From Xiphydria camelus (Eukaryota > Arthropoda > Insecta > Hymenoptera > Xiphydriidae), in NCBI GenBank assembly GCA_963678675.1, contig OY783199.1, positions 24,053,546 to 24,117,545 on the forward strand: a stretch of 64,000 bases of DNA, read 5' to 3'. The notes beneath the pieces were generated by a model that saw only the letters and a program-made list of their open reading frames with translations, was not told where the DNA came from and did not search any database. Below are positions 22,193 through 32,833 of this stretch, piece after piece. Each line of letters begins with the position of its first letter. The first letter of the stretch is position 1. A program made the translations under genes and the position numbers.

Positions 22193-22609
22193 CTCAGGCG
22201 GAAAAATTTCATGTAAATATTTTCCATACAATCCATATGTGATTTTTATGGACTATGTCATAAGGGGCTAAACTCACTCGCGAGGGAAAAACTTTAATCG
22301 CTATTATCTCATTATACTCATGGATTTTTGGCTCATATTTGTATAATACTTTTTTGAAGATTACATTTTCATCCGCAACAACGTCTTATATCGATGTAGG
22401 CCAAAATCTCACAGATAATGAGATAATAGTGATTCGAGTTTCTTTCCGGGCGAGTGAGTTTAACCTAGTATGGTATACCGATATACAAGCATTCAAAAAC
22501 CTGCGTATGGTCCTTACATGGCTAATCTGGAAACCACATGGAATCCATAGACGACCAAAGCCACATATGAATTACATAGAGAATACAATGTAAAACTTCT
22601 CCGCCTGGG
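22193..22609. mobile_element. Family D MITE (copy 2) interrupted by family E
   Basis: The left end CTCAGGCGGAAAAATTTCAT and right end ACTTCTCCGCCTGGG are flanked by TA (22191-22192 and 22610-22611). The interior is split by family E at 22266-22465. The half-arms share CCATATGTGATT and CCACATATGAATTAC. Confidence 0.85.
22266..22465. mobile_element. Family E MITE (copy 2), nested in family D
   Basis: GGCTAAACTCACTCGCGAGG at the left; CCGGGCGAGTGAGTTTAACC at the right. Inner arms have CTATTATCTCATTA and TAATGAGATAATAG. Confidence 0.85.
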
Positions 22610-22672
22610 TAAGTATTACCGAGGCAAACAGAAACATATTCTCATGTTGATAAACTACCGGCGTTGCCGTAC

Positions 22673-23068
22673 AATGGGCATGTTCACGATTTTTTTTTTG
22701 CTCATTCGTTAATAGGTACTTTTTGTGCTTATTAATAAGATGTGTTTGTTTTTTTTTCTGAGCACTAATTTCTTTTTTTTAATGTTTAAAGTTTCACTTC
22801 GATTAAAACGAAATCCTTAGTGACGTCACTAAAGCCATTGGCAAGGAGTTTGTGAATGGTGGAGAATCTGTTGCCCGACTCTGATTGGTCAGTTAAAATG
22901 GCGGTGAAAGTGCGACGCTTTAAAACGAATGCCTTTTTTAACATCACAAAAATAATGGAAAAACATTTTTTTAATGACCCACTTTTTTACCTACATTACT
23001 TCAATACCCTGATCTTCCGATTCATGCACTTTACAACAGTTGTACAAAAAGTTGTGAACATGCCCATT
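22673..23068. mobile_element. Unassigned MITE, AATGGGCATGTTCAC ends
   Basis: AATGGGCATGTTCACGATTT begins the left arm; AAAGTTGTGAACATGCCCATT ends the right arm, giving about 22 bp of imperfect inverted terminus around a 350-bp interior. An open frame inside (from 22856) has no recognisable domain and crosses the right end. Confidence 0.75.
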
Positions 23069-24159
23069 CCTAAAATTGTCCTCAGTATACAAAACGAAAC
23101 TCCCATCTCGACGCCGCACTCTCGGTTGCACCCCTTTATTATTAACTCGCCCGACGCTTCGCCTCTCGAACTTTCTCGCCTCCCGCGCCGTGGCAACAGG
23201 TGGTACAGATTTGACGTTTGAAAAGGACATCCGCGAAATTGGCAGTCATTCCCGACCGCCACCCATCGTTCGTCCCTGTCGCACGCGCGCGTCCCGTTCG
23301 CACCCCTCCTTCCTCCCTCCCGCGCCACGAAACGCAGCCGGATAAACATCTACCACGCGCGCGCGCGCGCGGTTCTTTCTCCGTTTCCTACGCTCCTTCC
23401 CGCATCCTCGTCCGCGCCGCGCCGCGCCACGCCGTGACGAATCGCCTTTATCACGACGAATCGCGCGCTCACGCCGGGCACGTATTTATACGCGGCTCGA
23501 TGAACACGTGTGTGGATGGGCCATACGTTCTCTGCGGCACACACGCGTGCGCGCGCCTTTCCGTCGGTGGAGCGGGTGCCACTACACTGCGAATCGGACG
23601 ATCGTATCTATAGAGCCGGTCCGCTACACCGCGGCGGCCTTGCTCGAGTGTGTTACTCTCGGCGAGAGAGGAAGAGAGCGAGCGAGCGGGCGGGCGGGCG
23701 GGCGAGGAGGAAGAGTGAACGGGAGGCGAAGTGGGAGGGAGAGAACGAAACCGTGGCACGTGCCTTCGCGCCGCGGCCCTCGGCTGCGGTGCGGGATCCT
23801 GGATCCTAGCTGAATACTTAGATGTACTCCTGTAGTACGTACGTGTATCGAGTTAGGCGCGGCGGGCGGTCGGTCCTCTCGTCGCGCGCGCGTTCAACTC
23901 GAGCCTCGCACGCCCGCGAGTCGAAATTTTCGATCTGCTATTTTAGGTTTACGGTAGGTCAATAATTCTCCATTGTGTCACGACACCCTATGTCGAGCCT
24001 AAAATTGTCCGTTGATGAACATCATATCAACTTTAGATTCAAAGGAGGAGCTTACAGGCTGAGTATGCCAATGGTCGGCCGAATTAAGTATTACAAGCAT
24101 CAAAGTATCTAGGGATAAAATTTCGATTCGCGCGCGCGCGCGGGCGGCGTTAGTCGTTG
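23069..24159. other. CpG-rich stretch, no gene recognised
   Basis: CG-dinucleotide tracts (23357-23371, 24129-24143) and overlapping frames on both strands (23070-23810), including GGGC repeats at 23690. No domain. Confidence 0.45.
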
Positions 24160-24387
24160 CACTGTAAAAAAAAAGTTTCCATCTCAATTTAATATAATTG
24201 TAGGTATACTTATAAAGCTTTTATTCGATGCGTGATTATGACAATTAATCCTACTCCGTTTTGAAATTTATAAGGGAAATTTCATAGGAAGATATAGATA
24301 GATATTAATGTTCATAATCACATGGGTATCAGAAAAAAGCTCTGTATTGAAATATATATATATTAAAAGTGTCGATCTTTTACAGTG
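24160..24387. mobile_element. Family H MITE (copy 2)
   Basis: CACTGTAAAAAAAAAGTTTC to GATCTTTTACAGTG. Inner arms: CGTGATTATGACAATTAAT and ATTAATGTTCATAATCAC. This copy lacks the insertion seen at 5.5 kb. Confidence 0.82.
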
Positions 24388-24389
24388 TA

Positions 24390-26137
24390 TACACTGTATA
24401 AATGATATATAGATGCGCGTATCATACGAATTTACAATTTAGAGATTGTTCACTTATCTGTGGGTACGAATTATGCGAATTCCGTTCTACGAGGAAGGGG
24501 CGAGCGCGTCGTTTCTTTCCGCCTCCGATGCGCGACGCGCGTCGATCTCGAATCTTCGAGATCATCGCGCGTTCGAGAGCGAGTCGTAACGATCGCGGCG
24601 TGGTTCGCCGCGAGAGAATCTCGCGGGATCTAATTGAATATCGTTGAACTCCCTAACTGCGGTTCGAGCCCCGCAATTAAGGACCATTTCGTTTTTAGTA
24701 TCTCCGCTCGGTTTTTAGTGGGTCTCCGCGCTGCGCTTTTATTGATTTCGATGCCTATTTCGACGGAACGCTAATCAAGTGGCGAATACTTGCGCATCGC
24801 CAGCGCTGATGCGAGGCGAAATTGAGTGGGCCGTAATTGACGAAACCGTTTTACGGTACTTCTGAAATGCTACGATGACCCGAGTGCAGGCAACGAGATC
24901 ATTGTATCGCGCTAAAAAACGGGCGACCCGAAAGTCTATTCCGCAACGCGGTCCGCGTTGAATAGCCTCTGGCCGTCGTCTACCGCGGCGTTACGCGGAA
25001 AACAGGGGAACGCGCGGTGCAAACAGTCGATTAGATAGGTTCCTCCCGCGAAATGCGCGAAGATAACGACGAGTATCTATTACGGCGGTTAGCGGGGCGC
25101 TGTTTGCGACTCGATCGCTTCGACGCGACGTCGTTAATCACCGCGCGCGTTCCTCGGATAAACGAGGCACGTTGTAGTCACGAAACTTCCACTAGGAATT
25201 TTCACGGTGCTATTCGTTTTTTACCACGAGATTGATTAATTGAACGCTTCTCTAAAAATTGTCATAATAAATACCAGGATCATTCGCTCTTCCATTATAT
25301 ATTATAGTTTCTCGCGGTAATAAAATTCTTGGCATTGTACGTCTTAAAGGTATTTCTGTGTGTTGAATGAAATACGTCATTTCTCCTGGTGGCGTTGCGG
25401 AGCGGCGAGTGCCGAGCTATCGGGAAGAAATAAATAGGTACTGACCAAGCCGGAAACGGAAGGTGTAATCGCGCGATACGAAAGCTCGCGCAATGACAAA
25501 CTTTATATGGATGTGCACCGAGCGTTCAACTTTATAAAGGACATTCACGGAAACAAATGATTTTGCAGTCTCGACAAAGTCTAGTTTTGCTGAGAATTTT
25601 TTGCCGTTTCGACAAAAATATTATCTACAGATTACTAGTATCTAATTTACAGCGGCAAATGATGCACACGTCTAATAATAACAACAAGAATGTTATCACA
25701 ATCGCGGTGGTTTTTTTTCGGTAAAGCTCTTTGCTATTCCAAATATTTCTACTACCATTGGACGTAGTAGATATTTTCGTTACGCTAGCGATAAGTTCTC
25801 GGCAGAGCCAAGTTTTACTGAAATTACAAAATTACTTTTTTTCCGAATGAATCTCATATCGAGATTGGACATTGAATCGAAGCGAACGACGGTTTCCAGT
25901 CGCTTCGAAAAGATGACGCAATCCCGCGACTCTTCCCATGTCGTCCCCCGACATACACATGTCTTCTCCTCGCTCCCACACCGAGCGTCTCGGCTCTTAC
26001 ATGGTTTATTTATTCCTCTCCGGGAGGGCGGAGTACGGGTCACCCATCGCCCCTGCAGTTTCTTCGATTCGAGGTTTCTACGGAGGATCCGCTCCCCTCT
26101 CCTACTCCTGCAACGCGTGGAATCCTCCTCGAGGATA
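24390..26137. other. No gene recognised
   Basis: CpG-rich to 25230, AT-rich 25240-25850. No repeat ends or convincing exon. Confidence 0.45.
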
Positions 26138-26180
26138 TACCCGACCAGAAATTTGGCTTGACATGCCGGTTGTCACATCA

Positions 26181-26729
26181 GGCCCTGATCAGGCATACGC
26201 CCGGCATGCCGGATCCGGTTTGCCTTAGCTGCGCCGGACCCGGCCCTGATCAGGCATACGCCCGGCATGCCGGATCCGGTTTGCCTTAGCTACGCCGGAC
26301 CCGGCCCTGATCAGGCATACGCCCGGCATGCCGGATCCGGTTTGCCTTAGCTCCGCCGGACCCGGCCCTGATCAGGCATACGCCCGGCATGCCGGATCCG
26401 GTTTGCCTTAGCTCCGCCGGACCCGGCCCTGATCAGGCATACGCCCGGCATGCCGGATCCGGTTTGCCTTAGCTGCGCCGGACCCGGCCCTGATCAGGCA
26501 TACGCCCGGCATGCCGGATCCGGTTTGCCTTAGCTGCGCCGGACCCGGCCCTGATCAGGCATACGCCCGGCATGCCGGATCCGGTTTGCCTTAGCTGCGC
26601 CGGACCCGGCCCTGATCAGGCATACGCCCGGCATGCCGGATCCGGTTTGCCTTAGCTCCGCCGGACCCGGCCCTGATCAGGCATACGCCCGGCATGCCGG
26701 ATCCGGTTTGCCTTAGCTGCGCCGGACCC
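26181..26729 (+). repeat. 61-bp tandem satellite, nine units
   Basis: Unit starts fall exactly every 61 bp: 26181, 26242, 26303, 26364, 26425, 26486, 26547, 26608, 26669. The units appear identical except for one base in the GCTNCGCCGG segment (G, A, C, C, G, G, G, C, G). Each unit contains two overlapping perfect palindromes, CCGGCATGCCGG and CCGGATCCGG. There are no spacers between units. Confidence 0.96.
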
Positions 26730-27164
26730 GGCCCTGATCAAGCATGTAACGCGTTGTCACATCAGGGCCGAGTCCGGCAACCGGCTCCGGGCCGGATCCG
26801 GGCCCGATTAGAAATTTCGATACTTGTCACGTCAGGACCGGGTAAGGCAGCCTGACCCGGCCCTGATCAAGTATGTAACGCGTTGTCACATCAGGGCCGG
26901 GTCCGGCTTGCCGTAGCTGCCTGACGCCAGATGGCGCCGACCCTCTCGGCTCTCGGTAGTAAAACGGCGGTACAGTACTATATACCTAAGAGGACCACAG
27001 AGCGTCTAAGGCAGGAGTCGGCCTAGCCTTACTGACGAGTTCACAGGCCGACTCCGGGTCGAAATGACGAACTCACTCGTCTGCCACAGCGATTTTTGAA
27101 AGCGATTTTGTTTATATATAAAAATAAACAATTATCGTATGGGAAATTTAGACCCGACCCGACC

Positions 27165-27518
27165 CGACCAGAAATGTCGATACTTGTCACGTCAGGACCG
27201 AATAAGGCAACTTTATCCGGCCCTGGTCAAGCATGTAACGCGTTGTCACATCAGGGCCGAATCCGGTAACCGGATCCGGGCCCGACCAGAAATTTCGATA
27301 CTTGTCACGTCAGGACCGGGTAAGGCAGCCTGACCCGGCCCTGATCAAGCATGTAACGCGTTGTCACATCAGGGCCGAGTCCGGCAACCGGCTCCGGGCC
27401 CGATTAGAAATTTCGATACTTGTCACGTCAGGACCGGGTAAGGCAGCCTGACTCGGCCCTGATCAAGTATGTAACGCGTTGTCACATCAGGGCCGAATCC
27501 GGTTACCGGATCCGGGCC
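27165..27518 (+). repeat. 118-bp tandem repeat, three units
   Basis: Units start at 27165, 27283 and 27401 with CGAYYAGAAATKTCGATACT. They continue through GTCACGTCAGGACCG, CATGTAACGCGTTGTCACAT and a CCGG-rich end. A related unit begins near 26809 and an inverted half-unit lies at 27535-27660. Confidence 0.9.
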
Positions 27519-27668
27519 GGATCCGGCAACCGGACCCGGCCCTGATGTGACAATGCGTTACATACCTGACCAGGGCCGGGTAAGGTTGCCTGATAAGGGC
27601 CTGACTTCCAAGATCCGGCTGCCTGACCCGGCCCTGATGTGACAAGTATTGAAATTTCTGGTCGGGTA

Positions 27669-28248
27669 GTCCGTCAGATAGTGACAGAGATTCTGGTGTC
27701 CCATTTTCGCGTACAAGCCTCGAAGAGGGTTGAAAAGTACTTCGACTTTGAGTAGAATGAAGGGAAATTTACGAATGGTCCATGGGGATAACATTGGATG
27801 GAAAATTCGATTTTTCTTAACAAAAAAATAAAAGGTGTCTCTTGCCCATTTTTTCACGCGCAAGCCTTGTTCACTAAATGATTAATTAATAAAACCTGGC
27901 TTCGGAAAACCAAAGGCTTGAGTGTTGCAGGTGGCTATAGGGTCGAAATAGGGGCGTAATCTTGTAAGGAAAAATCGAGATTTCTCGACCGATTTTCCCA
28001 CACAAGCCTTTGATTTCCGAAGCCAGGTTTCATTAATTAATCATTTAGTGAACAAGGCTTGCGTGACAAAATTGGCAAGAGATACCTTTTATTTTTTTGT
28101 TAAGAAAAATCGAATTTTCCATATGTTATCCCCAGGGACCATTCGTAAATTTCCCTTCATTCTACTCAAAATCGAAGTACTTTTCAACCCTCTTCTCGAG
28201 GCTTGTAAGCGAAAATGGGGCACCAGAATCTGTCATTATCTGACGGTC
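27669..28248. mobile_element. 580-bp foldback element with long inverted arms
   Basis: GTCCGTCAGATAGTGACAGA opens the element. The inverse of its right end reads GACCGTCAGATAATGACAGA. TA flanks lie at 27667-27668 and 28249-28250. The arms span more than 200 bp each, including GGGAAATTTACGAATGGTCC and its inverse and CCTGGCTTCGGAA near the centre. The two arms encode the same chance peptide in opposite directions. No transposase was recognised. Confidence 0.9.
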
Positions 28249-28250
28249 TA

Positions 28251-28735
28251 ATATCGCGGACCGCGCATCGTCGCGTCCTACCGACATTCTCGGCTGCAGA
28301 GCTTCCCGAGATATACGAGAGGACGAGAACGTGTGTGGGCCATCGGCATGGGGGCACGCGTCCGCGTTCGGAGAGAGAGGACTCATTCATTTGAAATACG
28401 GTAAACGAGAAGTCGCGATCTCTGAGCCGAGCCGGTCTCGAAGAGGAAGTGTCTCATCGTCCGAGAGGAACGCGGTGTTCTCTGAGAGGTGTGTGACACG
28501 TCTTCGGGTCGTGGTCTCGGTTCGGGATGAACTTCCGACCGAGCGTAGGAAGTTCCAGAGGCTGTAGCTATTATCTACTCCTCGCACCTTCCTCGCGCGG
28601 GAACTGTCAGAGTGTTACCATGATAACACGAAATTACCTGTACGAGATGTACGCGAGAAAATTGTACGAGAGAAGAAAGAAGTGAACGAATGGAAATGTG
28701 GAATAGATTACGAATACGGGGCACAATTCAACATA
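28251..28735. other. No gene recognised
   Basis: CpG-rich; nothing with coding or repeat signature. Confidence 0.45.
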
Positions 28736-28929
28736 CCCAGGCGGAACAATTCTATACATTTTGTATATAGGTAATTTATGTGTAGTTTTAGTCATACACG
28801 AACATTCAACAATCTGTATACAGTCCTCATACGGTTCGTATGGAAATCATATGTAGGTAATCCATAAATGACCAAAACCACATGGATGGATTACCTATGT
28901 AGAAAATATGTTAAACTTTTCCGCCTGGG
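28736..28929. mobile_element. Family D MITE (copy 3, intact)
   Basis: CCCAGGCGGAACAATT to AACTTTTCCGCCTGGG, 194 bp, flanked by TA (28734-28735, 28930-28931). This is the best preserved member and the reference for the interrupted copies. Confidence 0.92.
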
Positions 28930-29043
28930 TATTTCGAGGTAATAAAGCTCGAAGGTTTCGACATTAAAATCAATAACTTCTTACAAACACAGAAAAACAC
29001 AAGTCGTAGGTAGCGTTTCCAAGATTTGTGGTAAATTTTGGAA

Positions 29044-29173
29044 CAAGGCTTATTTATCGTGACGATAACTATTACAGAATTTTAATCAAAATTACAGTAA
29101 AATTCGCACGAATTTTCAAGCGTTGCTGTAATTTTTTATTAAAATTCTAGTTAGCGTAACGATAAGTCGGCCC
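29044..29173. mobile_element. Family M short MITE (copy 1)
   Basis: Inverted ends around TTATCGTGACGATAACTA and TAGTTAGCGTAACGATAAG. Internal TTTTAATCAAAATTACAGTA pairs with GCTGTAATTTTTTATTAAAA. A relative lies at 36481. Confidence 0.7.
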
Positions 29174-29258
29174 TCCCCCGAAATGAACCGCGGACTGCAA
29201 AAATGCTACGATTTATTTTTTGCCCGCGAAGAGAACGATTTCCTCGAAAAACCAAAAT

Positions 29259-29497
29259 GAGTCGTTTGGTTTCAAAATCGGCCATCTCTATTTAAAAAAT
29301 TATAATGCAGCAAAATCTTCCAAGAATTTTTTGTATACACATATGGATTAATTGTTCCGAAGCAATATACTTATAGGTATATGTACCAAGAATCGCATTA
29401 ATTAAAAAATGCTTGCATTTTTCTATGGTATATATTATTTGAAGTCCTGACAAATTTGCTTACTTGGAGTTGGCCGATTTTGAAACCAAGCGACTCA
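29259..29497. mobile_element. Unassigned MITE, TGAGTCG ends
   Basis: TGAGTCGTTTGGTTTCAAAA then TCGGCCA at the left; the right end is its inverse with one change. The interior is AT-rich and non-coding. Confidence 0.85.
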
Positions 29498-30261
29498 AAT
29501 AGGTGCGTGAAAAGCTCACGGAGCCGAGAAAACGGGAGAAACAGCGCGAGGAGAGGAAGACAGTTGGAAGTCGTCGTTAGTCAAGGAGAGCAGCGTTGAT
29601 TTACAGCTTGTCAAATGGACACAGCTCGTCCAGTTTTTTTCACGCTCATAGGCCTCGGAATGCCGCGCGTCGTTTAAGCGGGGGGTCCGCGGGTGCGCGA
29701 GTGAGGTCATACGCATTCGGAATAGATTACATAGGTGGTACGCGCGTCGTAAAACGCGCATCCAGGCGATCCACGTCGGGGAATTCGCGGTTAAGCGGCG
29801 CGTTCGAAATATCGACTCGCGTTTGCCACCGCCTTCGGTCGACCTCGCGTTCTTCTCCATAAAAGATCTCTCTCTCTCTCTTTCTCTCTCTCTCTCGGTC
29901 TCTCGTCCATCCGTCGGATACTGGGGCGCGGTGGCTCGCGGCCAAAACTCTCGTCGTCGAATAAAAAACTGTCTTCGCGTGGCTGATGGATGTCGTGCCG
30001 TGCCACGCGCGGATGCTGCAGGAGCTTTCTTTCGTTTCCCGATATCTACTCGCCCTGGCGCGAGGGCGTGTCGTCAACCCTTGTACACGGATGACGCTTC
30101 GGTCATTACTTTCCTAACGTATCGACGTGCCGAGGCGTCGCAGTGGGGGAATCGCGGCGGGTGCATCGCGCGCGGCTGATCGAGGAGAGAGGATCCTCGT
30201 TTTTCGTCGGAGCGAATGTACCTATAGGTATACGGAGGACTCGTTTGTCGATCGAGATATA
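29498..30261. other. No gene recognised; TC microsatellite
   Basis: A (CT)n tract lies at 29867-29896. Frames on both strands overlap through it and are low complexity. Confidence 0.5.
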
Positions 30262-30361
30262 GGGTAGACCGAGGCGAATCCGATCACAGATCCATGTTTC
30301 CTAAAAACGTGAGCACTTCGATGTCATCCGCATTACTTCGCTGGAGAAGAATGAAGCAATA

Positions 30362-30518
30362 CACTGAAAAAAGTATTTAGCTAATCCAGCTATATTTCTG
30401 GCTGCCTCGGACACAACCAGAAAAATATTGCTAGCGTAGCAAGAATTCTTGCTATTGCGAAGAAAATTATCACTGCAATTACTATAATTTTCTAGCTGTG
30501 GCCAAATTTTTTTGAGTG
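30362..30518. mobile_element. Family G MITE (copy 1)
   Basis: CACTGAAAAAAGTATTTAGC to CAAATTTTTTTGAGTG, 157 bp. It matches 56984-57142 almost base for base, including GCTAGCGTAGCAAGAATTCT. A TA precedes it. Confidence 0.9.
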
Positions 30519-30797
30519 AGGGAAAGGTCTAGGTACTTAGTTGATGACGAGACTCTGGTGGAAAAATGTATTTCAGACGAGAAGGAAGAATTTATTGAAA
30601 TTGAACAAGTCTATTCGATCATGAAATCAATATTTTACTAGGTTCGTATCTACTCGTTTAAAAAGATAATCATATATACAAAAAATTTATCAAATTCAAA
30701 CAGACCTTTACATATATTTGATGTGAATAAATTCCCATTTATTTTAAATACATTTTTCCGTCACGTTCGTATTCGAGTAGACATTTTCCCTCGGTGC
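30519..30797. mobile_element. Family F MITE (copy 1)
   Basis: It opens AGGGAAAGGTCTAGGTACTT and closes with the inverse of TGCACCGAGGGAAAATGTC. The middle has ACTAGGTTCGTATCTACTCG and a GATGTGAATAAATTCCC block shared with copies at 32379, 46333 and 50870. Confidence 0.75.
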
Positions 30798-30857
30798 ATT
30801 CTCACGATGATTTGAGAAATATGGATCTGTGTGATCCGATTCGCCTCCGTCTAGCCC

Positions 30858-31770
30858 GCCAGTTTGTAGTAATTTCGAGTGAGGGATAATCCAAGTCGCG
30901 GTTACATGCTCCTAAATTTACAGACGGGATAATTCATCTTTCGCGCGTAATAATTTTGTCAACTCTTCACCTACTGGGTACCCATGGGTATCATATATGG
31001 TACGATGTATACAATTATAAAAAGAGAAAATATAAATCTGTAGAGCGAAAAGAACATCATGTACTTAGTGAAACATTTCAAAAAGAAATCCAAATATGAC
31101 ACTTCAGTTGAGCTCGAAAGTCGAAATATTCAATTCCTAAAGAAATCCCACGAACAAACACCACTGCCACCTTACAACGGAAGGGAAACACGGTAGGAAA
31201 ATTCAATCGCATTCTCCGTCCGCGAGGGACGATTCGATTTAACGATCGACGAGAGGGAGAGAAGCGAAAGGAGAAGCGAGAGCGCGCAGTCGCCCCTTTT
31301 CTCCGAGCCGAGTAGCTCATCCCTTTTTTTTCACCCCAGGGAACGGACAGGAGAGCGCGCGTTTCTCTCCGACACAAGCAGCGCCGCGCGCGGGGACCCA
31401 GGTATTTATTTCCCGAGGCACTGCGGTCCGCGTGCGCGCCTCACTCCTCGTGCATACGCGATGCACGCCTTCGCGCGCCAGAATTCCCACCCACACGCGA
31501 GTCGGACGAGTACCTACGCGTAATAATGCTTACGCCTCGGGATATTCCGCAATTCCGGAGCCGGCGACGTTCCGCGCGCGGCAACAGTATTGTCCCTGAT
31601 AGAGAGACCTTACGCTATTGCGCGCGCTCGGTTTTCATCGGTCTCCGGTGTCACACGCGCGGCGGTAATCTTATCCCGGGACGTATCCAGTCGACATAAT
31701 GTCGTTCCACCGGTAGCGCGAGGAATGGCTGCGGCCTCCGTCGTCATTTGTTATAGCTACGTCGCGCGTC
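30858..31770. other. No gene recognised
   Basis: AT-rich to 31100, then CpG-rich. No domain or repeat end. Confidence 0.45.
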
Positions 31771-32009
31771 TTGGGTAAAAGTGGGATAGACGCCGCGGTT
31801 GAAGAGGAAGTTCAAAATCTCGATTATCTCGAAATCGATTGCAGGTATCGAAAAAAAGTTTAGACAAAAAGTGTTTATCTATATTTTTACTATAAAAAAG
31901 TTCCCCCGCATTTTTCACACATCTCCACTGCGTTTCGAGATAATCGAGTTCAAAGTTTTAACTAGAGTTTAAACAGAGACTGCGGTATCCGTCCCACTTT
32001 TACCCCAAT
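31771..32009. mobile_element. Family I MITE (reference copy)
   Basis: TTGGGTAAAAGTGGGA at the left; the right end TCCCACTTTTACCCCAA is its inverse. Inner arms hold GATTATCTCGAAATCG and CGTTTCGAGATAATCGAG. Relatives are at 4319 and 53450. Confidence 0.88.
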
Positions 32010-32378
32010 GGCGTTCGTTTCAGGGACGCCGCTATTATTCTTCGCGGTTAGAGAGACGTTTCGTCGGTGCTGGCTCGCGCCGTGACGGCTTCCATTGACA
32101 TCTCGTCGGGATGCTCTCGTTGCGAGGACCCGCGGAAATGGTATCGTCGTCGTGGCGCGGTCCTTCTCTCGTCTGGGCAGGGAGGAGTGACCTTTGCTAG
32201 CGCGCGGGTCTCAATTCCGGGTCTGTATAGGTACCGACCCATTGTCAGTGGCCGGGATGAAAATAGATCAGGGAGAATCGAATGGTACCGATTGTCCAAG
32301 ATCTTTCCCGAGCATCGTTTACCTCGTATCGATTATTCGACGAGTAATTAAGCGCGTAGATTCGTAAAATTTCGCCTG
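32010..32378. other. No gene recognised
   Basis: CpG-rich; overlapping frames on both strands only. Confidence 0.4.
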
Positions 32379-32649
32379 CATCGAAGGAAAAGATCTGTAA
32401 TAGTGGAATACGAACCTCGCAGATAAATTTATTCGAGACGAATGTGAATTTATTCACGTCGAGAACAAAAGTTTACTTCATTTTGACAGATGTTCTACTA
32501 GGTTCGTAGGTACTCGATTAAAAAGATGGGTATGCAAGATATTTATCCAATTCAAATAGACTTTTGCTCGCGATGCGAATAGATTCCCTTTTTTCTCTAA
32601 TAATTTTTTTCCATTAGATTCGTATTCAACTGCACCTTTTCTCTAAGTG
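32379..32649. mobile_element. Family F MITE (copy 2)
   Basis: The left end, GGAAAAGATC then GTGGAATACGAACC, and the right end, CGTATTCAACTGCACCTTTT then CTCTAAGTG, are the family terminus. The middle holds ATGTTCTACTAGGTTCGTAG. Confidence 0.8.
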
Positions 32650-32652
32650 TAG

Positions 32653-32833
32653 TATCAAAAAAAAGCACGTGTCTTTTCATTATCATCACAGAACATTGTA
32701 ACTCGTTGTTGTGCAAGAAAAAGTCGTAAATCACATCGACTACAACAAGGACTTTCGATGTTTCCTCGCATAGCAATGAGTTACGCGACGTTTCTCACTG
32801 ACAGTGAAAAAGATAGTGCTGTTCTCTGGTATC
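32653..32833. mobile_element. Family J MITE (copy 2)
   Basis: TATCAAAAAAAAGCACGTGT at the left; the right end, inverted, reads GATACCAGAGAACAGCAC. The arms enclose TTGTAACTCGTTG and CAATGAGTTACG. It follows family F with only a TA between. Confidence 0.82.

Larger units (their letters stand above)
26140..27666. mobile_element. GC-rich 1.5-kb element of tandem palindromic repeats, TA-flanked
   Basis: CCCGACCAGAAATTT opens the element and its exact inverse closes it, each flanked by TA (26138-26139 and 27667-27668). The interior is nine 61-bp units (26181-26729), then 118-bp units and an inverted half. All are built from a small vocabulary: TGTCACATCAGGGCC, GGCCCTGATCA, CCGGATCCGG. No coding frame is credible. 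The superfamily is not recognised; the TA flanks suggest a DNA transposon derivative. Confidence 0.8.
30262..30857. mobile_element. Family B MITE (copy 4) split by families G and F
   Basis: The left end GGGTAGACCGAGGCGAATCC and right end GATTCGCCTCCGTCTAGCCC are separated by about 440 bp of foreign sequence. That sequence is family G (30362-30518) followed directly by family F (about 30519-30797). Undisturbed family B copies are about 180-230 bp. Confidence 0.82.

Noticed and set aside
22856..23221. 121-residue open frame
   Set aside because: It begins inside the AATGGGCATGTTCAC-ended MITE, crosses its right terminus and has no domain.
24653..24682. tRNA-like T-arm (GCGGTTCGAGCCCCGC)
   Set aside because: The loop would be eight nucleotides and no acceptor, D or anticodon arms can be found around it.
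26181..26729. CRISPR-like regularly spaced repeats
   Set aside because: The 61-bp units are contiguous with no variable spacers, and the genome is eukaryotic.
27558..28251. Two similar peptides encoded in opposite directions (DTFYFFVKKNRIFH)
   Set aside because: They are the two inverted arms of the 580-bp foldback read on opposite strands, so the similarity reflects the inverted repeat and not a gene family.
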